The notes under the pieces: generated by a model | What the model was told of the DNA's origin: nothing | What the model saw: the letters and a program-made list of their open reading frames with translations, nothing else | Databases searched by the model: none | Shown: piece by piece, positions 8,034-15,595 of the stretch | Layout: every line of letters begins with the position of its first letter | Position numbering within the stretch: position 1 is the stretch's first letter | Translations under genes and position numbers: made by a program | Assembly (NCBI RefSeq): GCF_947090785.1 | Contig: NZ_OX352320.1 | Coordinates: forward strand, 558,001-622,000 | Origin: Rheinheimera sp. MM224 | GTDB taxonomy: Bacteria > Pseudomonadota > Gammaproteobacteria > Enterobacterales > Alteromonadaceae | Length of the DNA stretch: 64,000 nucleotides | Direction of reading: 5' to 3'

Positions 8034-8058
8034 GGCAGGGATAAACCCTGCCCCTACG
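8034..8058. repeat. REP-like palindromic element, copy 2
   Basis: GGCAGGG-ataaa-CCCTGCC stem followed by CCTACGA. Read on the minus strand it starts TCGTAGGGGCAGGG, like copy 1 at 7174-7203. It sits just after the GH19 stop codon and could also act as a terminator hairpin for that gene, though no T-run follows on the minus strand. Confidence 0.5.
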
Positions 8059-8068
8059 ATTTTTGTGG

Positions 8069-8863
8069 TTAATTTAGCCCCATCTGTTGTTTAGCTATGC
8101 CAAGCAAATGCGCTCTGTCTTCTATACCATTGGTGCCACCGTTAATCAGTTGGGTGACTTTGGTCAAATCATCAGCTTGTGCCGCAGCATTAATATTACG
8201 TTTTTGCCAATACCAGCAGCCAGACGCCACTGCCAACACAGGATCTGTGGCGACTAAATCTGGCTGGCTGACCACATCTACGCCCCAGTCCTGGCTAAAA
8301 GCCTGATAGTTGGCTTTCCCCGTCAACTGAACAATACCGCGGCCTCTGTAGGCCCAGCCGTCACCACTTTGTTCATTGCCATTGCCCATTCTGTTGGCAT
8401 AAATACGGTTGGCGATTTTTTCCGGCTGGCGGGCGTAGCTATTCACGTCAATGCCGACAAAATACTTCGCAAATAAAGAGGTCAGGGCAGAGGCACTGTA
8501 GTTCAGGTTTTCTCTCAGTTGCGAGTAACCCGCACTTTCATGGGCCGTTTGCGCCATAAAATGTGCAACACATAAAGGCGGTGTGATTTGAGCTTTAGGT
8601 AAATCCAGATCCAGCGCGTTGCAGAAACTACTTAAAGCACTGCTACTTAAGCTTGGGCATAAAGCAGATAACAAAGCAGGACTCACTAGTGAGGCTGGTG
8701 TTGTGGTCGGTAAATCTGGCAACTGCAACTGCTGACCCGGATAAATCTGGTTAGGATTGGTCAGATGATTCTGACTGGCTATCCAACTGGCTTTGCTGCT
8801 ATCACCATAATAACTGGAAGCTATGGTACTTAAGGTATCTCCGGTTTTGACCTGATAAAGCAT
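8069..8863 (-). CDS. LysM domain + GH19 chitinase/endolysin-like hydrolase
   Basis: 264 residues. An N-terminal LysM repeat (1-46: YQVKTGDTLSTIASSYYGDS ... NPNQIYPGQQLQLP) is followed by a glycoside hydrolase 19 lysozyme-like domain with the catalytic region AQTAHESAGYSQLRENLNYS and the family signature YRGRGIVQLTG. Such proteins cleave peptidoglycan or chitin. There is no signal peptide, as in phage endolysins that need a holin, but no phage genes surround it. The ATG at 8863 has AGGGAGAG upstream. Nearness to the chitin/GlcNAc region suggests chitin use, yet no NagR-type site precedes it; cell-wall hydrolysis is equally possible. Confidence 0.85.
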   Translation of the reverse strand: MLYQVKTGDTLSTIASSYYGDSSKASWIASQNHLTNPNQIYPGQQLQLPDLPTTTPASLVSPALLSALCPSLSSSALSSFCNALDLDLPKAQITPPLCVAHFMAQTAHESAGYSQLRENLNYSASALTSLFAKYFVGIDVNSYARQPEKIANRIYANRMGNGNEQSGDGWAYRGRGIVQLTGKANYQAFSQDWGVDVVSQPDLVATDPVLAVASGCWYWQKRNINAAAQADDLTKVTQLINGGTNGIEDRAHLLGIAKQQMGLN

Positions 8864-8973
8864 GATGCTCTCCCTGTCGTTGAAAAATAACAGGTACAAA
8901 GTATGGTGCAGTTTTTGTGAAATGATGGAGGATTTTTTTGGTTGTATAGATGGCAGCGACTATGCGATAGATA

Positions 8974-9002
8974 GAAAAAAAAGCCCACCGCTTTGGGTGG
9001 GC
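8974..9002 (-). terminator. Terminator of the 56-aa gene
   Basis: GCCCACC / GGTGGGC stem (8983-9002), followed on the minus strand by eight to nine T residues. A second small hairpin AGGCG-gcaa-CGCCT is at 9006-9019. It ends the short minus-strand gene at 9039-9209. Confidence 0.8.
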
Positions 9003-9038
9003 AAGAGGCGGCAACGCCTTTTAGCTAGGAACTGGTGG

Positions 9039-9209
9039 TTAGCAGCAACTGACAGTTGCTGCTTGTTTTGGAACTGAAACTACAGCCTGTTTTATCTGAC
9101 TGGCAGTTGTCGATTTGTCGGGTTCAGTTTGTGCAGCTGGAGCTACTGGCACATAACCATGAAACTCAGCTAAGCCTTTAAAAACCTGAATTAAACTTTG
9201 TCTGAACAT
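9039..9209 (-). CDS. Small protein of 56 residues, unknown function
   Basis: A short minus-strand gene supported by signals at both ends: an AAGGAGAC ribosome binding site nine bases before the ATG at 9209, and a clear rho-independent terminator (8974-9002) after the TAA. The product begins MFRQSLIQVFKGLAEFHGYV, has a Pro/Ala-rich middle (PVAPAAQTEP) and ends ATVSCC. There is no signal peptide or transmembrane helix; the N-terminus could form an amphipathic helix. The terminal Cys-Cys is unusual and could be a metal-binding or processing point. No family is recognised. Its own promoter and terminator suggest a monocistronic small protein. Confidence 0.65.
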   Translation of the reverse strand: MFRQSLIQVFKGLAEFHGYVPVAPAAQTEPDKSTTASQIKQAVVSVPKQAATVSCC

Positions 9210-9385
9210 AAAGCTGTCTCCTTGTGGCCTGAGTCTCGTTGTTTGAATAATGAGCAGTGTAGAGGCTGTGTAAGGTTTTGATTAGCCATGCTGACAAAGA
9301 CAGATAGTTTCCTAAAAGAAACAGTCAGAGTGAAAAAATCTGGTTAAAATCAACAACGAAAACAGCATAAGAAAAAGGTGCAGGG

Positions 9386-10282
9386 ATGTCGTTGCTTCAG
9401 CGTTTAAGTGATATGGCTACGTTTGCCAAAGTAGTAGAAAGCCGCAGTTTTACCCAGGCTGCTGTGGCGCTGGATATGTCCAAAGGCGCAGTCAGCAAAG
9501 CCATCAGTCGTTTAGAGCAACATTTAAATGTACGTTTATTACAGCGCTCGACCCGCCAGTTGAGTTTAACGTCCGAAGGTGAGGCGTTTTTTGAGTACTG
9601 CCAACAGGTTGTGACTCAGGCTGATCAGGCCGAACATCACTTATCCGAACTGAGGGACGAACCTTCAGGTTTAATTCGTATCAGTGTGCCTGTCACCTTT
9701 GGCACATTGTTGATTGCTCCTTTGTTGCCTGAGCTTTTGAAACAATACCCGAAGTTGAGTGTTGAACTGGATTTAAATGACAAAGTGGTCGACCTGATTG
9801 CAGAAAAAATGGATTTGGGCATGCGTTTTGGTCGTTTAGCCAATTCCAGCCTTATTGCCCGATCACTGCCGGGGTTACCTATTACTATGGTGGCTTCGCC
9901 TGGCTACCTGAAAGAGTTTGGCACCCCCCAAAGCCCGGCAGATTTATGTCAGCACCAATGTTTAAGTTCAGGATCTTCCATTGCGGATCGCACCTGGTTC
10001 TTTCGGTATATGGATCAGAGCATTGAAGTCTTAACCTCAGGCCGGGTGTTATGCAACAGCAACAGAGCATTAAAACATGCAGCTTTGGCTGATATGGGGT
10101 TATTGTTTGTCACCCGTTATCAGGTGGAAAAAGAGCTGCAAAATGGCAGCCTGGTCGAGGTGATGCAGGACTACATGCCAGATCCACTGCCGCTGCATCT
10201 GGTGTATCCAAACCGCCATCATATGAAGGCGGGCTTAAAGGTAGTGATCCAGTTTTTCCAGCAGCAGTTTGCTGCTGGTTAA
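9386..10282 (+). CDS. LysR-family transcriptional regulator
   Basis: 298 residues. N-terminal winged helix-turn-helix (MATFAKVVESRSFTQAAVAL, then KGAVSKAISRLEQHLNVRLL) and a periplasmic-binding-protein-like effector domain from about 92 onward (GLIRISVPVTFGTLLIAPLL). It belongs to the large AaeR/YafC-like branch of LysR regulators. No divergently transcribed partner gene is adjacent: the upstream neighbour is the 56-aa gene (9209, minus), whose start is 177 bases away, so that gene is the only classical LysR-style divergent target. The shared region holds an inverted repeat GTTTC-ctaaaa-GAAAC near 9309. Effector and targets unknown. Confidence 0.9.
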   Translation: MSLLQRLSDMATFAKVVESRSFTQAAVALDMSKGAVSKAISRLEQHLNVRLLQRSTRQLSLTSEGEAFFEYCQQVVTQADQAEHHLSELRDEPSGLIRISVPVTFGTLLIAPLLPELLKQYPKLSVELDLNDKVVDLIAEKMDLGMRFGRLANSSLIARSLPGLPITMVASPGYLKEFGTPQSPADLCQHQCLSSGSSIADRTWFFRYMDQSIEVLTSGRVLCNSNRALKHAALADMGLLFVTRYQVEKELQNGSLVEVMQDYMPDPLPLHLVYPNRHHMKAGLKVVIQFFQQQFAAG

Positions 10283-10328
10283 ACTGCGCTGTACCAGGAA
10301 CCAGCCGTGCAGTTGGTTAGCCGATTGA

Positions 10329-10826
10329 TCAGGCAGATTGTGAAAACTTAGTAGTTGTGCCTTTTAACCTCTTGTATTGCCAGAATAAACCAGCCAGATA
10401 TAACAAGAAAATAACCCCTAAAATTTGTTTTACTAAAGGCGATTCGGGACCTTCAGGAGCCAGCGGTGCGCCAACAGGTAAGCGGCTTAAGCTTTCGACT
10501 GTGGTAGGAATAAACATCAGAAAAAAGCTGGTACTCATTAGAACTCTCTCAAGCAGAGGGGCTAAGTTTTGCAATGCGGAGAGTTTTGGCAACAAATAAG
10601 CTGCGCCAATCAGCAGCAAAATCAAAATGCCTAAAAAATGCCCTTCACTGAGCTTGCCTGTTTTCATAATAGTAAAAGCGGTGGTCACTGCAGCGACTGT
10701 ACTCAGGCTATACCAAAAGCCAAGCTTGCTGCGCGGATTGATATGACCCTGCTGCAATAGCAGTATGACTGCCAGTAGTATTGGAATTAAGCTAACCAGC
10801 GTATGGATAATACCTAAAGCAGACAT
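10329..10826 (-). CDS. Hypothetical inner-membrane protein
   Basis: 165 residues with five hydrophobic stretches (about 5-24, 37-52, 62-79, 92-105 and 136-151). The polar loop GKLSEGHFLG and the segment LSRLPVGAPLAPEGPESPLV separate the helices. A GAGGT ribosome binding site is eight bases before the ATG. It is not a family I can name. It converges on the LysR gene and lies downstream of nothing on its own strand that would make an operon (the hybrid kinase ends in the other direction-compatible position, 10919, 92 bases upstream, and could read through). Function unknown. Confidence 0.7.
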   Translation of the reverse strand: MSALGIIHTLVSLIPILLAVILLLQQGHINPRSKLGFWYSLSTVAAVTTAFTIMKTGKLSEGHFLGILILLLIGAAYLLPKLSALQNLAPLLERVLMSTSFFLMFIPTTVESLSRLPVGAPLAPEGPESPLVKQILGVIFLLYLAGLFWQYKRLKGTTTKFSQSA

Positions 10827-10918
10827 AAAACTTACCTCAACAAATTGATTTTTCTAAGCTTAGATGAGGATCTGTAGTTCAGCTTCACAGTTGAGAAAAT
10901 TTAGTTTATGGATTTTTT

Positions 10919-13900
10919 TCAGTTCAACAGACGTTGCAATAAGCGCTTGAGTGACACTTCTTTCAAAGGTTTGAGCATAAAATGAAAACCAGCATTCAGT
11001 GCATGCTGGCGAATGTCAGCACTTTGATCGGCTGAATTAATGACGACTGGTGCACTGATGCCAAAATGTTCGGCCAGTTGCACCGCCACTTCAACTCCTG
11101 TAGCGCCATGATCCAGATGGTAATCAAATAACATCAAATCAGGTTTAAAGCTTTGCTGCACAGCACTTAGCGCTTCATTTGGGGAGCTGACCGCCATCAC
11201 TTCGCAGTGCCAGCTTTGCAGTAATTGGGAAACAGCCTGCAGTAACACGGCTTCGTTATCCATCAGCAAAATACGTTGTCCGGCAAAGCGGCTGGGTTGG
11301 CTGGATTTAAGCTGGGGCAACACCCGTTGGCTGACTCTGGCCAGTGGCACTCTGATATAAAAACAACTGCCTTTGCCTGGCACCGAATTAAAGCTGACGT
11401 CATGGCCCAATAAGCTGCAAATACGCTGGCTGATCGCAAGCCCAATACCCAGGCCTTTTTGGTCAGCCTGACTGCCTTGCTGGAACTCATCAAAGATTTT
11501 TTGCTGGTCTGCTTCGCTGATGCCTATGCCGGTATCGCAGACACAAATCAGCAGTTGCATACTCTGGCGTTTTACACCCAACAGAATTTTGCCACTCTGG
11601 GTGTAACGCAGCGCATTGGCTAATAAATTCTGGATCACTCGTTTTAGTAACTTAGCGTCACTAAAAGTGCCAAGACGGGTAGGAATATACTTAAAGCTCA
11701 AGCCTTTGCTTTGGGCCAATACCCCAGCTTCGCGGGCAGCTTGATCCAATAATTCAGACAAGGCAAAAGTTTCAGGTTGGGCTTTGACCACACCGGCATC
11801 CAGTTTGGTCAGTTCCAGAATAGCGGCCAGCAACTCTTCCGCAGAATTGAGCGAATGAGTTAAATTTTGAGCCAGTTGTTTGACTTCATCCTGCTGGCTT
11901 TGCTGACGGATCAGACCACAAAACAAGGCGGCGGCATTAAAAGGTTGCATCAAATCGTGGCTGGCTGCGGCAAAAAAGCGGGTTTTGGCTGCTGTTGTGG
12001 CTTCCAGTTGTTGTTTAGTCTGCTGCAGTTGCTGGTTTAGTTGTTCCAGCTCTGCGGTGCGGCTTTTCACCCGTTGTTCCAGCGTATTATTGCTTTGCTC
12101 CAGCTCGCGCTGTACTTCAATAAAAGAGCTAACGTCGCTGTAGGTGGTGACAAAACCGCCACCAGGCAGCGGATTGCCCAACATTTCGAATATACGGCCG
12201 TCCTGCTGCTGGCGCTGAAACTTGTAGCTGCTGCCCTGACGTAAGTAATTCAGTCGCTTTTGTATTTCCTGACAGATTGCCTGTTCAGATAAAGCCTGAC
12301 CCGCTAAACCCCGTTGCAGGTTATAACGGATAAGCTCTTCAACAGGGCGTCCTACTTCAACTAAACCTGGCGGATAAGCAAAAAGCTCAAGGTAACGCTG
12401 ATTCCAGGCTATCACTCTTAGATCAGCGTCGACCACACTGATGCCCATACTGATATTGTCGATAGTGGCGTGTAATAAGGCCTGATTAAACTGAAACACC
12501 TGACTGGCTTCGTCGACAAAACGGGCCACAGATTCGATAGGTAGCTGAGCATGTTTACCTGATGCCTGCAGTAAAAGCCGCATCGAAGCACCACCTACTA
12601 CGGCAGCCAGACTACGCTCTACCGCCTGCATAAACTGAGGATTCGCCCACTGTTGGGGTTCCACTGTGTTTTTACTGTAACGTTGCAGTAGTTTTTTCGC
12701 TTCTTTTTCACCGGCAAAACGCCGCACTAATAAATAACCGTCCTGCACACTTAATACCGGGCTTTGGCTGTTGGAACTCGGCTGGCTTGGGCGACGTAAA
12801 AAGCGGTAACTTTCCAGCCATTCGCCTAAACGGGTTTGACTGAAATGGCTGACCAAAAGCAGCATCCCTGTATTGACGGTCAAACTCAACAGCACACCTA
12901 AACTGACGGAATCGATGTGGCCACCAAAAAGCTGTGACGGTGCTAACCAGCTTATGCCTAAAGGCCCTTCAGTTAACCAGTCACCGCCAATAAAGCCAGC
13001 TCTGGCCAATTCCGGCAGCAATAAAATATAAGCCCAAATAGCCAGACCACTGCATAAAGCCGCGATGGCTCCTTGTCTGTTAATGCGCTGACTGAATAAA
13101 CCTAAGATCAAAGCCGGTGCTAATTGGGCTATTAAGGCAAAAGCCATTAAACCCAGCTGAGCCAGGCCTGTGCTGGTGCCTATCCAGCGGTAATACAGAT
13201 AACCGCAAAACAATACGGCCAGCATGGACCAGCGTCTTAAAGTGACGACTTTAATTTTTTGCTGCCCGGGATCTTCGGTGTTTTGCTTACGGTAAATCAG
13301 CGGCGTGAGTAAATCGTTGGTGATCATAATACCCAGCACCACAGTGGCGACTATCACCATGCTGGTGGCGGCAGAAAATCCGCCTAAATAGGCCAGTAAC
13401 GCAATGTCGGTGCGGTTAGCGGCCAAAGGCAGTTGCAGTACTACTAAATCCACATTGGCCTGTGGGCCCAGCATCATAATACCGGCCAAAGCTAAAGGCA
13501 GAGTAAATACACTCATCAGCAGCAGGTAGCCCGGGAATATCCAGCGAGCCTGATGCAAATGGCTCAGCTGTTGGTTTTCGACAAAGCTGACATGAAACTG
13601 GCGGGGTAAACATAAAGTCGCAATAAAACCCAGCAACACATGCACCCAATACACATAAGAAGGCTGGCCTTGTTGTTGAATTTGTTGCACCGAGGGGTGT
13701 TCAGCGGCTTTGCTGAAAATATCGGCCATGCCATCAAACATACCCCAGCAGACAAAAATACCAATACTCAAAAGCGCCAGTAATTTCACCAGCGATTCAA
13801 AAGCAATGGCTGCCATTAACCCAGGATTTGGCTGATGCGCTTTGGCGCTACGACCAGAAAACAGCAAAGCAAAAACAGCTAGCCAAACCGTGACATAAAG

Positions 13901-14407
13901 CCCTGTGTCCTGATACCAGGGTCTGTCGTCCTGCATAATCACCAGCGCCTGAATACTGGTGCTGATAGCCTGCAGCTGCAACGAAATATAAGGAATAATG
14001 GCGATCAGCACTATGACTGTGGTGAGTATCGCCAGTAAACGGGAATGACCATAACGGGTGGCGATGAAGTCGGCGACTGAGGTAATACGGTAGCGACGAC
14101 AGGCGATGGCAATACGGCCTATTAAGCCAAAAGCAAACCAGAAAAGAATGAGGGAGCCTATGTAAGTGGGCGGTATCCACCAGCCATTGACGGCTGCCTG
14201 AGCTGTGACACCATAAAATGCCCATGAGGTGCAATAAATCGATAAAGCGAAGCTGAAAATCCAGGGCGACACAGGGTGGCGGCGTTGCAGCCTGCGGCCC
14301 ACAGCACCCACACCTAATAACACTAATAAATACAGCAAAGACAAAGCGGCAATGGTGCCAAGACCAATGTTGCTGGCGGGTAAGGTCATAATCAGGTCAG
14401 TGGTCAC
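10919..14407 (-). CDS. SLC5 symporter / histidine kinase / receiver hybrid sensor (CrbS-like)
   Basis: 1162 residues. The first ~500 form a sodium:solute symporter domain (about 13 helices; GRRLQRRHPVSPWIFSFALS, SVADFIATRYGHSRLLAIL, FSAATSMVIVATVVLGIMIT). Then come a PAS domain (about 640-770, HATIDNISMGISVVDADLRV), a coiled coil, HisKA with SHDLMQPFN (His near 800), HATPase_c (NLLANALRYTQSG, DTGIGIS, GLGIGLAIS) and a C-terminal receiver with Asp near 1095 (LMLFDYHLD). CrbS-type kinases of this build sense acetate-related metabolism and act through LuxR-type CrbR; the regulator at 7347 is the likely partner. It lies 79 bases downstream of the 3-hydroxybutyrate dehydrogenase gene, apparently in one operon. 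The start is GTG at 14407; ATG at 14389 is an alternative. Confidence 0.92.
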   Translation of the reverse strand: MTTDLIMTLPASNIGLGTIAALSLLYLLVLLGVGAVGRRLQRRHPVSPWIFSFALSIYCTSWAFYGVTAQAAVNGWWIPPTYIGSLILFWFAFGLIGRIAIACRRYRITSVADFIATRYGHSRLLAILTTVIVLIAIIPYISLQLQAISTSIQALVIMQDDRPWYQDTGLYVTVWLAVFALLFSGRSAKAHQPNPGLMAAIAFESLVKLLALLSIGIFVCWGMFDGMADIFSKAAEHPSVQQIQQQGQPSYVYWVHVLLGFIATLCLPRQFHVSFVENQQLSHLHQARWIFPGYLLLMSVFTLPLALAGIMMLGPQANVDLVVLQLPLAANRTDIALLAYLGGFSAATSMVIVATVVLGIMITNDLLTPLIYRKQNTEDPGQQKIKVVTLRRWSMLAVLFCGYLYYRWIGTSTGLAQLGLMAFALIAQLAPALILGLFSQRINRQGAIAALCSGLAIWAYILLLPELARAGFIGGDWLTEGPLGISWLAPSQLFGGHIDSVSLGVLLSLTVNTGMLLLVSHFSQTRLGEWLESYRFLRRPSQPSSNSQSPVLSVQDGYLLVRRFAGEKEAKKLLQRYSKNTVEPQQWANPQFMQAVERSLAAVVGGASMRLLLQASGKHAQLPIESVARFVDEASQVFQFNQALLHATIDNISMGISVVDADLRVIAWNQRYLELFAYPPGLVEVGRPVEELIRYNLQRGLAGQALSEQAICQEIQKRLNYLRQGSSYKFQRQQQDGRIFEMLGNPLPGGGFVTTYSDVSSFIEVQRELEQSNNTLEQRVKSRTAELEQLNQQLQQTKQQLEATTAAKTRFFAAASHDLMQPFNAAALFCGLIRQQSQQDEVKQLAQNLTHSLNSAEELLAAILELTKLDAGVVKAQPETFALSELLDQAAREAGVLAQSKGLSFKYIPTRLGTFSDAKLLKRVIQNLLANALRYTQSGKILLGVKRQSMQLLICVCDTGIGISEADQQKIFDEFQQGSQADQKGLGIGLAISQRICSLLGHDVSFNSVPGKGSCFYIRVPLARVSQRVLPQLKSSQPSRFAGQRILLMDNEAVLLQAVSQLLQSWHCEVMAVSSPNEALSAVQQSFKPDLMLFDYHLDHGATGVEVAVQLAEHFGISAPVVINSADQSADIRQHALNAGFHFMLKPLKEVSLKRLLQRLLN

Positions 14408-14486
14408 GGAATCACTTCATTCTGCCCTGATGCCGGGCGGGCTGTAAAGCTGGTTGTTGTTCTGAGTATCGTGCAGAGTCTGGACA

Positions 14487-15236
14487 TTAACGTGCTGTCC
14501 AGCCACCATCCAGCACCAGTGTCTGAGCAGTGATATGCCGTGCTGCGGGCTCACATAAAAACGCCGCTGTGCTGGCAATTTCATCCACACCTATAAAAGC
14601 TTTTTGTGGCATAGGCGCCAGCATGATCTGATCGATCACTTGCTGCTCTGTCAGGTTATGTTCTTTGCTTTGCGCTGCTATTTGTTGATCAACCAAAGGG
14701 GTGCGGACATAAGCAGGGCAAATGGTATTGATGGTGAAGTCAAAATTGGCGTTCTCTAAAGCGACCACTTTGCTAAAACCTAATAAGCCATGTTTGGCGG
14801 CGACATAAGCGGATTTAAAAGGCGAGGCCACCAGTGCATGGATAGAACCTATATTAATCACCCGGCCAAAACCTTGTTGCTGCATCCTTGGCAACACAGC
14901 TTTGGTCAGCATAGCCGGGCCTGTCAGCATCACTTGCAACAATTGTTGCCATTTTTCTTCAGGAAAATCTTCCAGCCTGGCGACGTGTTGCACTCCGGCA
15001 TTGTTGATCAGAATATCGATTTGATAAGCCTGGGCGCAGGCTTCTATTGAAGATTGATCCATCAAGTTCAGCAGTATGCTGCTTGCTTTATAACCTGCAG
15101 CTGTCAGCTCTTGTTGGCGACTATCCAGTTGGCTGCTGTTGATATCCGCCAAAATCACATGATGACCCAAACGGCCGAAATGCTCAGCCACCGCAAAACC
15201 AATACCACCAGTACCGCCTGTTATTAATACATTCAT
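14487..15236 (-). CDS. bdhA: 3-hydroxybutyrate dehydrogenase
   Basis: 249-residue short-chain dehydrogenase that oxidises D-3-hydroxybutyrate to acetoacetate with NAD. Visible features: TGGTGGIG cofactor loop at 7-14, NNAG at about 77, catalytic Ser in NIGSIHALVAS, Tyr/Lys in SAYVAAKHGL, and the family-specific segments NNAGVQHVARLEDFPEEKW, NTICPAYVRTPLVDQQI and PMPQKAFIG, which carry the Gln, His and Lys residues known to hold the substrate carboxylate. It precedes the CrbS-like sensor on the same strand. A degenerate copy of the GTAC palindrome is 69 bases before its ATG. This gene is the best clue to the substrate of the local uptake genes. Confidence 0.93.
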   Translation of the reverse strand: MNVLITGGTGGIGFAVAEHFGRLGHHVILADINSSQLDSRQQELTAAGYKASSILLNLMDQSSIEACAQAYQIDILINNAGVQHVARLEDFPEEKWQQLLQVMLTGPAMLTKAVLPRMQQQGFGRVINIGSIHALVASPFKSAYVAAKHGLLGFSKVVALENANFDFTINTICPAYVRTPLVDQQIAAQSKEHNLTEQQVIDQIMLAPMPQKAFIGVDEIASTAAFLCEPAARHITAQTLVLDGGWTAR

Positions 15237-15595
15237 TGTTCAACTGCCTATGCTGACAAAAACTTTATGCCAGGCAGGTTAGGTGCTCTGGTACACAACC
15301 ACAACGGTACTTTAGTGCTATAGCAGCTGATTTTTGCTTGCAAAGGCTTTTAGTCGTTACTTTTTGCCGAACCATGGCATAGCGGGAAACTTTGTTTTGT
15401 CTGGCCCGCCAGCTGTGATAGATTTAGGCTTCACGTAAAAAATAACTACAAAGTTCTGTCAGTGGAATGGCATGGATAACTGATGTTTTTATCTGTTATC
15501 ACAAATAAATAGCGTTAAAGCTGAAAATAATAGCCATTAGTAACAAAACTGCAGAATTATTCCCCGATCAACAAGGGGAAAACCGAGGAAAAACT
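15237..15595. other. Divergent promoter region between bdhA and the DUF819 gene
   Basis: 359 bases without a gene. It contains one GTAC-type palindrome (15306-15322) and an AT-rich stretch (15480-15560) ahead of the DUF819 start, presumably its promoter. No NagR-type TGACA-n4-TGTCA site, terminator or small reading frame with a ribosome binding site was found. Confidence 0.6.
15306..15322. promoter_or_regulatory. Degenerate GTAC palindrome upstream of bdhA
   Basis: Plus-strand GGTACTTTAGTGCTATA; read on the minus strand this is TATAGCACTAAAGTACC, matching the TATAGTACTAAGGTACA sites at 4690 and 4772 at 14 of 17 positions. It is 69 bases before bdhA, a spacing close to that of the other two sites (53 and 59 bases). 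Confidence 0.5.

Noticed and set aside
10919..14407. Separate proline/acetate symporter gene plus kinase gene
   Set aside because: The reading frame is continuous across the symporter, PAS, kinase and receiver domains, as in CrbS-type hybrids.
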